Below are positions 1 through 7,720 of a stretch of 7,921 bases of DNA, piece after piece. Source of the DNA: Methanobacteriota archaeon (GTDB lineage: Archaea; Thermoplasmatota; Poseidoniia; Poseidoniales; Thalassarchaeaceae); NCBI GenBank assembly GCA_002712575.1, contig PATZ01000028.1, positions 1 to 7,921 on the forward strand, given 5' to 3'. The first letter of the stretch is position 1. Each line of letters begins with the position of its first letter. The notes under the pieces were generated by a model, which was not told the origin of the DNA, searched no databases, and saw only the letters and a list, made by a program, of their open reading frames with translations. The translations under genes and the position numbers were made by a program.

Positions 1-1580
1 GGCAGCACATCCGCATAAGCCCGGCGTAATACGCTTTTGGTCACCCCACCTCGCAGCAATTCTCCATCCGTCAAACCCATGGCGTACTCGGCCAACTCAT
101 GATCCAGCAACGGTGATCGAGTCTCCAGCGAATGCGCCATCGTGGCCATGTCCATCTTCACCAGCAAATCACTCAACAAATTTACGCGCTGATCTAGCTG
201 CATTTGCTGGCGCAACAACGAGGTATTCCCCTCAACTTGTGCCTCGATCCAACCCTCCGTTGCTGCTACTTTCCCGCCCTGCCAGATCATTCGTTTTTCA
301 TCATCCAACAACAAATCTGAAGACCACTCCAAATAACGCCGGGCGGGCGTAGCTCCTGCACCGCGTGCAAACCGTCGTGCAAATCCCAAGCTAGACCGTC
401 GTTTTCGCCGAGGGATTATCGCTGCTAATCCACGCCAACACCATTGTGGCACTCCCTGCATTTGCCCCAAACGATACGCCGCCAAATGGCGCCGATAGCC
501 TCCAAACAATTCATCACCGCCATCACCCGTCAACACCACCTTCAACCTTTGAGCCGCCGCTCGAGCCAACGCCCAACATGCCAGTGCGCTGGAATCAGCA
601 AACGGTTGATCATAATGCCTCACCAACTCCATTAAATCCCGTTCTGGAGAAATCTTCAAATGCAAAACTTCGTTTCTGACCCCATACCGCTGTGCGGCCA
701 CCTGGGCTATCGTCGATTCATCCAACCCCTTCTCCGACATGGCCACAGTAAACGTTTCTACTTCCCGTTTTGTCTCACGAGACGCCTCATAAGCTACGAC
801 GTTCGAATCAATGCCCCCCGAGAGGAACACACCCACCGGCACATCACTTCTCAGCCGTAACCGCACAGACTCTTGCACCATTTCACGAACCACCTCCAAG
901 CAAGCTGTATGCTTGCTTGGCTGGGGAACCCAATAAGAATTGGTTTCCACCTGTCCCCGCTCAAAAACCATCACACAACCGGGCGGCACTTGCGCAACTC
1001 CCTCATAAACCGCCTCAGATTGAGGCACCACTCCTAGTGATAAATAATCGTAAACACTCTGTTCCCTCACTTGCCATTCCGCATCCGGCACCATCGCCCT
1101 CAGCGCTTTAATTTCAGAGGCAAAGGCGATGCCGTCACCTAACTGAAAATAATACAGCGGTTTCTTCCCAAATCTGTCCCGGGCTAATAATAAACGCTCA
1201 TTCTTGGAGTCCCAAATCGCTAACGCAAACATTCCCCTTAACTTTTCGACAAACTGATCTCCATATTCCTCATATAAATGCGGCAGCACCTCCGCATCTG
1301 TCCGCGACCTCAAATCATGTCCCTTATTCCGTAACCACACCGCCAACTCCACATGATTGTAAACCTCCCCATTCATCACCCCCATAACCCGACTATCCTC
1401 ACTCAGTACCGGTTGTACCCCTCTCGTAAGATCCACGATCGCTAATCGGCGAATACCCATTCGACCATGCCCACATTCAATTTCACTAACCTCATCGGGG
1501 CCACGATGTTGGAGTTTTCGAAGACCTGATGAAACAGACACGCCGCCACCCCCATTAAAATGGCCCACTATGCCGCACAT
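1..1580 (-). CDS. asnB: Asparagine synthase (glutamine-hydrolysing) family amidotransferase, 3' end cut by window edge
   Basis: This class-II glutamine amidotransferase/synthetase transfers ammonia from glutamine to an ATP-activated carboxylate. I translated 526 codons without a stop or frameshift. The start is ATG at 1580, giving MCGIVG with catalytic Cys2 exposed once Met is removed. The N-terminal glutaminase domain (about 1-200) has HRGPDE (25-30), RRLAIVD (44-50), NGEVYN (70-75), TDAEV (94-98) and ARDRFGKKPLYY (133-144). The synthetase domain has the ATP/PPi loop SGGIDS (254-259), TGDGGDELFGGY (351-362), and KMDMATMAHSLETRSPLLDH (475-494). Family members run to roughly 600-650 residues, so about 80-110 are missing at the left edge. 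The start overlaps the preceding glycosyltransferase by 13 bp. In a polysaccharide locus such enzymes (WbpS is the example) are thought to amidate uronic acids rather than make asparagine. That role is inferred here; the family assignment is secure. Confidence 0.95.
   Translation of the reverse strand, partial: MCGIVGHFNGGGGVSVSSGLRKLQHRGPDEVSEIECGHGRMGIRRLAIVDLTRGVQPVLSEDSRVMGVMNGEVYNHVELAVWLRNKGHDLRSRTDAEVLPHLYEEYGDQFVEKLRGMFALAIWDSKNERLLLARDRFGKKPLYYFQLGDGIAFASEIKALRAMVPDAEWQVREQSVYDYLSLGVVPQSEAVYEGVAQVPPGCVMVFERGQVETNSYWVPQPSKHTACLEVVREMVQESVRLRLRSDVPVGVFLSGGIDSNVVAYEASRETKREVETFTVAMSEKGLDESTIAQVAAQRYGVRNEVLHLKISPERDLMELVRHYDQPFADSSALACWALARAAAQRLKVVLTGDGGDELFGGYRRHLAAYRLGQMQGVPQWCWRGLAAIIPRRKRRSSLGFARRFARGAGATPARRYLEWSSDLLLDDEKRMIWQGGKVAATEGWIEAQVEGNTSLLRQQMQLDQRVNLLSDLLVKMDMATMAHSLETRSPLLDHELAEYAMGLTDGELLRGGVTKSVLRRAYADVL
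896..920. repeat. Perfect 10-bp inverted repeat with 5-nt loop inside asnB
   Basis: Arms CCAAGCAAGC (896-905) and GCTTGCTTGG (911-920) are exact reverse complements around TGTAT. The hairpin covers codons 221-229 of asnB, in the linker between the glutaminase and synthetase domains. Neither strand has a T-run after the stem, so it is not an intrinsic terminator. It may be chance, an mRNA structure, or a remnant of a small palindromic element; the sequence does not decide. Confidence 0.6.
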
Positions 1581-2695
1581 GAATTAAGCACTCGATCGTA
1601 TATTCGCTGTGTCTGCTGTATCATGCGTTTCAGGCAAAATTTCTCCCGAACGCGAACGGCCGCAGCTTGCCCCATCCGCTGACGTATCGATGAATCCATC
1701 AAAGCATCCATACCCGTGGCCATGGCCTGAGGATTGCGCGGGGGCACCAAGATACCCGTCTCCCCATCCACCACCACTTCGGGTATGGCACTCACGTGTG
1801 TAGCCAACACCGGCTTGCCCGCCGCCATCGCTTCCAGCAACACGAGCCCAAAGCCCTCGTAATCCGAGCCCAGGACTAACACATCCACGGCAGACATCAC
1901 GCTTGGGATATCCTCCCGAAACCCCGTGAATCGAACACGCTCAAGCATGCCAGTAGATTGCACCTGTCGCTCAAGGCAACCTTTTAAAGGTCCATCCCCC
2001 ACCAGCACCAACCGAGCATCAGGATGCTCAAGCTGGGTAAACGCGGTCAAAAGATTTTCCAGTGCTTTCTGAGGCACCAACCGTCCGACAAACCCGAACA
2101 AAACCACAGACGAATCCACGCCCCATAGCCGTCGCAATTCTTCCCCTTCGCCCGACGAAGTAGCATCCACCCCATAATGCACGACACAAGCTTGTGTAGG
2201 GTCAGAGGGCACATTACGCTCGCTCCAGTATTTTTCCACCGCATGCGAAATACAAATTACTTTCTGGGCCCGTTTAGCCACCCAGCAGGAAAGAGACTTT
2301 TCGAAAAAAATAGGAGCGAAGCGCTCGTCATTGTGCTTCGAGATTATCAACGGCACTTTTGAGTAGTCGCGATCTAACAATGCCAGCCTCACGTATAATT
2401 CCGCGGGGGGCAAATGCGCGTGAATTAGATCGGGCTGGAAGTCTACCAAAACCAGCCGCAACTGCTTCACAGGCCCCCACTGACCATACCACCTCAACCC
2501 CAGAGAAATAACTGATACACCGCACTTCTCAAATGCCGCTTGCAGTGGGCTTTCTACGCCCAGCAAACTAACTACCCTCACCCGTAAACCATCGTTCACT
2601 TGCTGTTGAGCTAAGCTTAACAGATGCTTCTCTGCGCCTCCTGGCGCAATGGAAGTGATAACGTGTAAGATGGCTTTTGAAGCACTCAATTTCAC
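1568..2695 (-). CDS. GT4-family glycosyltransferase (GT-B fold)
   Basis: This is a retaining glycosyltransferase expected to act at the cytoplasmic face, adding a sugar from a nucleotide donor to the lipid-linked repeat unit. From the chosen start the protein has 375 residues. The N-terminal acceptor domain shows PGGAEKHL (about 18-25) and DLIHAHLPPAELY (about 89-101). The C-terminal donor domain shows GFVGRLVPQKA (about 201-211) and the E-x7-E element EGFGLVLLEAMAAGKP (Glu280 and Glu288). I chose GTG at 2695 because its GTGA overlaps the stop of the upstream membrane protein by 4 bp, like other junctions here, and gives the typical short lead MKLSASKAILHVI. A TTG at 2713 in the same frame would add six residues. 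Neither start has a clear Shine-Dalgarno sequence. Donor and acceptor cannot be read from sequence. Confidence 0.93.
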   Translation of the reverse strand: MKLSASKAILHVITSIAPGGAEKHLLSLAQQQVNDGLRVRVVSLLGVESPLQAAFEKCGVSVISLGLRWYGQWGPVKQLRLVLVDFQPDLIHAHLPPAELYVRLALLDRDYSKVPLIISKHNDERFAPIFFEKSLSCWVAKRAQKVICISHAVEKYWSERNVPSDPTQACVVHYGVDATSSGEGEELRRLWGVDSSVVLFGFVGRLVPQKALENLLTAFTQLEHPDARLVLVGDGPLKGCLERQVQSTGMLERVRFTGFREDIPSVMSAVDVLVLGSDYEGFGLVLLEAMAAGKPVLATHVSAIPEVVVDGETGILVPPRNPQAMATGMDALMDSSIRQRMGQAAAVRVREKFCLKRMIQQTQRIYDRVLNSCAA

Positions 2696-3924
2696 CAAAA
2701 ATACACTGCGCAAAACACCGTCACACTAGTCCACCACACTAAATTAACTCTTATCTTCCAATTGGACGGCTCTAGCAGGCCAATGATGGCAACCGTAAAA
2801 AATACCGGCCATATGGCCCAGCGATACCTCCAGCTCTGCTGAAATACAGTTAAATCAGTGGCCGTGGCGATCAAATACATAGCCCCAATAACTAGCACTA
2901 CCGCCAGATGGCGATACAGAACTTCATGTGTGCTCATAAGCCGCACCACAAAAAAAGGCAGTGCCACCCACCACCAAATATTAGCAGCAAAACAATAGAG
3001 GCCCTGTTCACGAGAGGGATCGGCGATGAATTGACACAACCCTGGAGAGTACAGGTTGCGCACACTAAGCACCCCTAAATTGCGCAGCGTAAAGGCATTC
3101 TCTTTATCGAGCCACTCCCCTACTTTGGCAGTACTTGAGTGCAAGGCCGGTAAGTCCTGCATACTCATTTCATAAGATGGCATTCCCATAAAAGCCGTTA
3201 CATACTTTCCAACCGCTGAGTAAATGAGTAAGTGCCCAAAAACCGTGCAGCACAAAAACACACACACAACCGACGCACTTCCAATTGCCAATTTAACCCT
3301 CAGGCTAGCCTTTCTATAAAAATCAAAATGCGTATAAATCCCCAATATAAAGATCCCCGCTACTGCAATCGGCAATAGCTTAGACCGCACAATCCAGAGG
3401 CATATCAATCCAAGCGTCAGAATCCAGGGCCGGCGCTGGCCACGCTCTACCAACCCCAGCACGATTATTCCCAGCACCACCGCCATAGCCTGTTCCTTGA
3501 GGATGTTGCCGCCCAAAAACAACATGGGTGGTCCGAATAATCCGAAATAGTAGACGTACTCCTCGGTTTTAGAAGGCGCATGTAATAAGCGGGCAATCCT
3601 TCTCATCAACAGGGCCATCACGATTGCGAGGAATATGTTCAGCGCGCGCATTGGGTGAAGGACTTCACCAAAAATCCGATTGTGAATCGAAGCGACTTTC
3701 GCCCATCGGTTTTCATGCCAACCCATCCAGTCAACACTCAACTTGGCACTGGATTCCATATAGAACCGCTCATCATCAAAAACCACAATCGAATGCTCAA
3801 AGAAACCAAACGCAACACGTAGTCCTATGGCTACGGCAAGCAACCCGATAGCGAAACGGGATCGCTGCCCGGCAAACCTTGCCAAACCGATGGCAAGACC
3901 GCCGTAAACAAGATATGCGATCAT
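2692..3924 (-). CDS. Polytopic membrane protein, probable Wzy-type O-antigen polymerase or GT-C-like glycosyltransferase
   Basis: This 410-residue integral membrane protein has about ten or eleven hydrophobic segments, near residues 1-18, 23-42, 92-108, 122-139, 145-159, 167-179, 182-198, 211-238, 312-330, 338-356 and 368-384, with a last one at 391-410. A hydrophilic stretch (about 240-310) looks like the large periplasmic loop common in Wzy polymerases. Other visible marks are an acidic FDDERFY motif (49-55) in the first large loop, GGNILKEQ (138-145) before a helix, and QSWRYRWAIWP (363-372) near the end. Acidic first-loop motifs and an arginine-rich motif before a late helix occur in GT-C enzymes and polymerases, but I recognise no specific family. 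The ATG start overlaps the upstream glycosyltransferase stop by 4 bp (ATGA). Its place among glycosyltransferases, with no other polymerase candidate in view, favours Wzy. Alternatives are a lipid-linked sugar transferase or a modification enzyme. Confidence 0.85.
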   Translation of the reverse strand: MIAYLVYGGLAIGLARFAGQRSRFAIGLLAVAIGLRVAFGFFEHSIVVFDDERFYMESSAKLSVDWMGWHENRWAKVASIHNRIFGEVLHPMRALNIFLAIVMALLMRRIARLLHAPSKTEEYVYYFGLFGPPMLFLGGNILKEQAMAVVLGIIVLGLVERGQRRPWILTLGLICLWIVRSKLLPIAVAGIFILGIYTHFDFYRKASLRVKLAIGSASVVCVFLCCTVFGHLLIYSAVGKYVTAFMGMPSYEMSMQDLPALHSSTAKVGEWLDKENAFTLRNLGVLSVRNLYSPGLCQFIADPSREQGLYCFAANIWWWVALPFFVVRLMSTHEVLYRHLAVVLVIGAMYLIATATDLTVFQQSWRYRWAIWPVFFTVAIIGLLEPSNWKIRVNLVWWTSVTVFCAVYFW

Positions 3925-5153
3925 GGTTCTATCTTTTCGTAAGCATCCAAAATCCCTTGAGCCCGATTAGCCCAAGTAAACCCTCGTCCCTTCGCTTTTG
4001 CCGCACGCGAAACCTCTGCAGCCCTCTGTGAATCGGCGAAAACTTCACTCAAAATACGTGCAAGGTCTGAAGCATCTCCCGCTTTGGCTAAATAAGCTGT
4101 CTTGCCACCCTCCAAAATATCCTCGATGGCAGGCAATTTAGATGCAATTATTGGTTTCTGTGCGGCCATGTATTCAAACATTTTCAGTGGGGATACATGT
4201 TTTGAATAAAAGTCTGTTTTGGGGTGCGGCATAAGTAGGACATCCGCCGCCTTCAACCATAGGGGCACTTGTTGGATTGGTTGTTTCCCCCGGAATATAA
4301 GCCGCGATTTTTCAACACCGTGCTTGACGGCTATTTCATGATACCGAGCTACACGGGATGTAGGCCCACCAATAAAATAGAAATCCAATTCTGGTTGGGT
4401 TTTCTGCAGAATGCCCGCTGCCTGTATGATTTCCGGGATCCCCTTCTCCTCTCCGTTGGTATGAAACTTTCCAACATACGCCGCTATCTTTTTTTCTTGC
4501 GGCAAGGCCAATTCGTCGCGGGCCTCCTTTTGTGAGTGCGATATATCGAATGTTTCCCAATCTACTGCATCCGGCGCCACATGAATCCGGCCTTCGGGAA
4601 CCCCTAAATTCATCAGATCATTTTTCATTGCACGAGTAAGGGCAACAACCAGCCGCACGTTCTTCAGTGACGCAGCCCACCCCGCACGGCGCCATTGCCG
4701 GCGTGGCAAATGATGCAGCTCTACAATCATCCTGCTCTGGAATTCCGGTCTTCGCTCGACGAGCCACACTGCCAAATCTCCATCCCTCAAGTAAATGGTA
4801 TCAGCTCTAGTTTCCCTACTCAGCCTTCGGGTAGCGGAATAGTAAAATGTTTGAGACTGAACATAATGCGCCATGAAACTGGCCCACCGACCGCAACGAC
4901 CAAATGAATTGTGCCAATCAATACTGGGTAGTTCTGATTGGGTTATATCCACCCGCAGACCGTAGTATTGGCGTAATTGTTGCCCTGCCAGATCTCGAGT
5001 ATTATTCCTGTATGGATGCCACAGCTTCAAATTATGGCCATTTTCCATAAACGCCTGACACATCTGCGAAATTTGATAACCGTGAGCTTTCTCCGTCGGC
5101 AAACGGGCATTTACGATATACAGTATTTCGTGGCTTACTCCCCCTAATTTCAA
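3921..5153 (-). CDS. GT4-like glycosyltransferase (GT-B fold), TTG start
   Basis: This 410-residue GT-B glycosyltransferase probably adds one sugar of the repeat unit at the inner membrane. The N-terminal half has ILYIVNARLPTEKAHGYQI (10-28), a typical GT4 opening. The donor half has APDAVDWE (193-200), YVGKFHTNGEEKGIPEII (226-243), IGGPTS (261-266) and KHVSPLKMFEYMAAQKPIIAS (318-338). In that last element the first Glu of the usual E-x7-E pair is His319, while Glu327 remains; the SPLK-FEYMA form is common in a GT4 subgroup. The only plausible in-frame start is TTG at 5153, which overlaps the wbpD stop as TTGA. An AGGG at 5167-5170, about 13 nt upstream, may serve as a ribosome site. No ATG or GTG lies before the conserved ILYIVN strand. 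The sugar specificity is unknown. Confidence 0.92.
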   Translation of the reverse strand: MKLGGVSHEILYIVNARLPTEKAHGYQISQMCQAFMENGHNLKLWHPYRNNTRDLAGQQLRQYYGLRVDITQSELPSIDWHNSFGRCGRWASFMAHYVQSQTFYYSATRRLSRETRADTIYLRDGDLAVWLVERRPEFQSRMIVELHHLPRRQWRRAGWAASLKNVRLVVALTRAMKNDLMNLGVPEGRIHVAPDAVDWETFDISHSQKEARDELALPQEKKIAAYVGKFHTNGEEKGIPEIIQAAGILQKTQPELDFYFIGGPTSRVARYHEIAVKHGVEKSRLIFRGKQPIQQVPLWLKAADVLLMPHPKTDFYSKHVSPLKMFEYMAAQKPIIASKLPAIEDILEGGKTAYLAKAGDASDLARILSEVFADSQRAAEVSRAAKAKGRGFTWANRAQGILDAYEKIEP

Positions 5154-5749
5154 GGTTTCTTAATTTCCCTCAAGCAATCCCCATCCAATTGGTAGCGCAT
5201 AGCGCTTTCAGGGCAAACCGTTTCATCGTGGCCGTACAACGGAAGATTTAATCGCAAACCATTTCGGCTTACCCAACCAACCTGTCGTGCTGGGACGCCC
5301 AGCATTAATGCAAAGGGATTTACTGTGTTAGTCACGGTGGCGCCAGCCCCCACCATGGAGAATTCCCCCACCGTGTTACCACATAATATCGTGCAGTTGG
5401 CACCAATGGTTGCCCCTCGCTGGATGATTGTCTGCTTAAATTCGGTTTTGCGGTCGATAAAGGCCCGCGGATTGGTAACATTTGTAAACACGACCGATGG
5501 CCCGATAAACACATCTGATTCCAGCTGTACCCCGGCAAACAGCGACACATTATTTTGGATTTTTACACGGTCACCAACTGTGCACTCATTCGCAACAAAT
5601 GTATTTTGCCCTAAAGTACATTGACGCCCAATAACAGCACCTGAACATATATGAGAAAAATGCCATATCCGTGTTTCTCCACCAATAATTGCACCCTTTT
5701 CAATAACAGCAGTGCTGTCCGCCCACCATGAATCCGCATTTTTAGTCAT
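5150..5749 (-). CDS. wbpD: UDP-2-acetamido-3-amino-2,3-dideoxy-glucuronate N-acetyltransferase (WbpD/WlbB)
   Basis: The enzyme transfers acetyl from acetyl-CoA to the 3-amino group of UDP-GlcNAc3NA, giving UDP-GlcNAc3NAcA in the cytoplasm. The 199-residue protein matches the usual length of WbpD/WlbB. It is a left-handed parallel beta-helix made of hexapeptide repeats, visible from AVIEKGAIIG (14-23) through TVGDRVKIQNNVSLF (57-71) to ATIGANCTILCGNTVG (113-128). Family signatures are IWHFSHI (28-34), LGQNTFVANE (46-55), GPSVVFTNVTNPRA (83-96) and LGVPARQVGWVSRNG (150-164). The C-terminal tail after about 165 carries HDETVCPESAMRYQL (174-188), as in relatives. ATG at 5749 gives the normal N-terminus and overlaps the end of wbpB by 8 bp. 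Pairing with wbpB strongly supports the substrate. A less specific sugar acetyltransferase is the alternative. Confidence 0.95.
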   Translation of the reverse strand: MTKNADSWWADSTAVIEKGAIIGGETRIWHFSHICSGAVIGRQCTLGQNTFVANECTVGDRVKIQNNVSLFAGVQLESDVFIGPSVVFTNVTNPRAFIDRKTEFKQTIIQRGATIGANCTILCGNTVGEFSMVGAGATVTNTVNPFALMLGVPARQVGWVSRNGLRLNLPLYGHDETVCPESAMRYQLDGDCLREIKKP

Positions 5750-6665
5750 GAGCAGCTTCTAATCTATTGTGTTGCATGCCGATCTCATACAGCGTTTCAA
5801 TGGAATCTCGCGTATCCTCAATTCCGAACCCATTGCCTTCCAATATCTTTTGATAAACAGTCGAGTGCAATCCCTCAAATCCAGTGCTAAAATCAATCAC
5901 TTCGTCATCCACCAACAACGTACGAAGGGCAGTGTTTCTTGTTTCACTCGAACAACGTGGTAATCTTTTAGGATCAATTGAAAGCAACCAATCCACCTCC
6001 GCATTTTCAAACTGAAGCCGCCCCGCACATGTTGTTTCAGACGCTTCGGATAGTTCTACTGAAATTCGTTTTCCAAAAATCCAATGCAACATGTCAAAAA
6101 AATGAACTCCTATGTTGGCAGCTATCCCGCCGCTTTTTTCGAAATCTCCCTTCCATGAATATTGATACCAATTTCCTCTAGGAGCAATATAGGTCAAATT
6201 CACTGTATGGTGTTTGCTAGAGCCCTCAACTTGTTGTTTCAGGTTGATTATCGTGGGGTGTTCTCGCAATTGTAAAATCGTCCATACCTTCCTTCCAGTT
6301 TCTGATTCAAGCTCCCTTAACGCATCAAGATTCCATGGATTCAAGACTAGTGGTTTTTCACATATTGCATCCGCTCCCACACGCAATGCCATCCGAATAT
6401 GTGCATCATGTAAGTAATTAGGAGAGCAAATTGAGACATAATCTACAGCTCCATCACCTTGACGACGACATTTTTCGAGATATCGATCAAACCGTTCAGG
6501 CTCTCTAAAATAGGCAGCATCCGGGAACCAGCGATCTAAAATCCCCACACTGTCATGCGGATCCAAAGCCGCAACGAGCTTGTTACCCGTTTCATGGATG
6601 GCCTTTATATGTCGTGGGGCAATAAATCCGGCCGCCCCGATTAAAGCAAAATTATTCATTTCCAT
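5742..6665 (-). CDS. wbpB: UDP-N-acetyl-2-amino-2-deoxyglucuronate 3-dehydrogenase (WbpB/WlbA), Gfo/Idh/MocA family
   Basis: The enzyme oxidises C3 of UDP-GlcNAcA with NAD to the 3-keto sugar, which a PLP aminotransferase then aminates. The 307-residue protein starts with a Rossmann fold, FALIGAAGFIAPRH (6-19), very like the WbpB/WlbA opening. DYVSICSPNYLH (75-86), the EKP motif with Lys104 (103-105), LTYIAPRGNWY (157-167) and NIGVHFFDMLHWIFGK (184-199, His188) follow. The Lys of EKP and the His of GVHF are the expected catalytic residues of the family. ATG at 6665 lies 2 nt after the upstream stop; a second ATG at 6659 would give MNNFALIG and is equally compatible with relatives. P. aeruginosa WbpB recycles NADH with 2-oxoglutarate; whether this one does cannot be seen. 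The 5' half of the gene product's C-terminal region (6001-6240) is about 41% GC by hand count, lower than asnB. Confidence 0.96.
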   Translation of the reverse strand: MEMNNFALIGAAGFIAPRHIKAIHETGNKLVAALDPHDSVGILDRWFPDAAYFREPERFDRYLEKCRRQGDGAVDYVSICSPNYLHDAHIRMALRVGADAICEKPLVLNPWNLDALRELESETGRKVWTILQLREHPTIINLKQQVEGSSKHHTVNLTYIAPRGNWYQYSWKGDFEKSGGIAANIGVHFFDMLHWIFGKRISVELSEASETTCAGRLQFENAEVDWLLSIDPKRLPRCSSETRNTALRTLLVDDEVIDFSTGFEGLHSTVYQKILEGNGFGIEDTRDSIETLYEIGMQHNRLEAAHD

Positions 6666-6667
6666 TT

Positions 6668-7720
6668 TCAGCTCAACGTTCCCACAACACGATCCACAAA
6701 CTTATCAAGTGTATAGCGCTCAAGCATGAGTCTTTCCATATTTTGGTGGATTTCGGCTAGTTCAGGTTCTGATGCCTGCAACACCTTATTTATACAATTA
6801 GCAACCGAGTGCGCATCCTCTGCGCAAATGAACCAGTCCTCCAAACCGTAGTCAAAAAAATCCTCAGCACCGGGGGAAGCAATCACCAAAGGTAACCCAC
6901 ATGCCATCGCCTCGAGTGTAGCTTTACCTATGCCTCCAGGCACGGTGAACACGAATACCCGGCAACATCTAAGAGCCGCAGGCAATTGTTCATGTGGAAT
7001 CTCACCTGAAAACGTGACGTATTCTTGAAGCCCAGCTCCGTTGATCCGGCTCTTAATCTCCTTAGCGTATTGAGAGTCACCGGGACCCGTGCTCTTGCCG
7101 ATGATGTTTAGCGTATAATTTCGGCCATAAAGGGACCGGCATTTTTCAAGCGCATCCAATATAACTTCGATTTTCTTGACGGGCGTAACTCGACCTACCG
7201 TGACCAGATCAAATTTTTTTCGCTCATTCATCGGATTGAACTTATTTCGATCCACTCCATGACCCACGAGGCGCAGGTTGGCAGATTTAAAGGTGGCCAT
7301 CGATTGGTTTGAAGTAAGCCAAACATCCGAAAAGTTCCGGATCAAGAATCGGTTGAACCAGTTGGCTGAAGTATGCCCATACCACATAGCCACCTTGATA
7401 CCTAGTAGCCACCGCATTGGGCACAACAAAAGGAGATATATAGGGCACATATAAACATAAGCCACATCCACTCGCTGTAGACGTCCAATTCGAAGCCAAG
7501 TGATAAAAAAATTCCAAATAACTCTAAGCCTGGATTGCCGGCCCTGCCGTAGCGCGTGCACTTGGATGCCTTGCCCCAAGGGGGCGGCCCCTGAGTTGAG
7601 CGTGATCACACTCATCGAGTGGATAGCGGGATGGTCTGCAAATGCACGGATTCTGGCCCGGGTGTCGGCAAGCACAGGCCGATCTTCCTGGATGGATTCG
7701 CAGATGAAAACCCAATTCAC
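6668..7720 (-). CDS. GT4-like glycosyltransferase (GT-B fold), GTG start
   Basis: This 350-residue protein is a GT-B glycosyltransferase, probably cytoplasmic and membrane-associated. The N-terminal half is divergent, with a hydrophobic stretch VDVAYVYMCPIYLLLLCPMR (84-103). The C-terminal half is clearly GT4-like: GHGVDRNKFNP (153-163), LVTVGRVTPVKKIEVILDAL (172-191), LNIIGKSTGPGD (204-215) and GGIGKATLEAMACGLPLVIAS (262-282). The usual E-x7-E pair is reduced to Glu270; the first position is Gly262. GTG at 7720 is supported by GGAG 8 nt upstream and by a GTGA overlap with the aminotransferase stop. The protein is followed 2 nt later by wbpB. It is somewhat shorter than most GT4 enzymes (about 370-400) but shows no frameshift. 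The substrate is unknown; its place between aminotransferase and wbpB fits transfer of the diacetamido uronic acid, which is a guess. Confidence 0.9.
   Translation of the reverse strand: MNWVFICESIQEDRPVLADTRARIRAFADHPAIHSMSVITLNSGAAPLGQGIQVHALRQGRQSRLRVIWNFFITWLRIGRLQRVDVAYVYMCPIYLLLLCPMRWLLGIKVAMWYGHTSANWFNRFLIRNFSDVWLTSNQSMATFKSANLRLVGHGVDRNKFNPMNERKKFDLVTVGRVTPVKKIEVILDALEKCRSLYGRNYTLNIIGKSTGPGDSQYAKEIKSRINGAGLQEYVTFSGEIPHEQLPAALRCCRVFVFTVPGGIGKATLEAMACGLPLVIASPGAEDFFDYGLEDWFICAEDAHSVANCINKVLQASEPELAEIHQNMERLMLERYTLDKFVDRVVGTLS

Noticed and set aside
896..920. Hairpin considered as an intrinsic terminator
   Set aside because: Neither strand has a T-run after the stem, and it lies inside an intact coding frame.
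113..1111. Several plus-strand open frames of 63-113 codons (113-352, 444-679, 770-1111)
   Set aside because: They lie antisense to the continuous, motif-rich asnB frame, are low-complexity (Pro/Ser/His rich) and show no family motif.
1..1297. Near-repeat of 16 bases (15 identical) at 1-16 and 1282-1297
   Set aside because: Both copies encode an Ala/Asp-x-Val-Leu-Pro-like stretch in unrelated parts of asnB; a single short match is best explained by chance and codon bias.
2695..2713. TTG at 2713 as the start of the third glycosyltransferase
   Set aside because: It would lengthen the overlap with the membrane protein gene to 22 bp, adds six unconserved residues and has no visible ribosome site; GTG at 2695 matches the NTGA pattern. 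It is not excluded.
4336..4560. Minus-strand frame of 74 codons inside the second glycosyltransferase
   Set aside because: It is out of frame with the conserved glycosyltransferase donor domain and has no recognisable motif.
5325..5624. Plus-strand open frame of 99 codons
   Set aside because: It is antisense to wbpD, whose hexapeptide-repeat protein is unmistakable; the plus-strand translation shows no domain.
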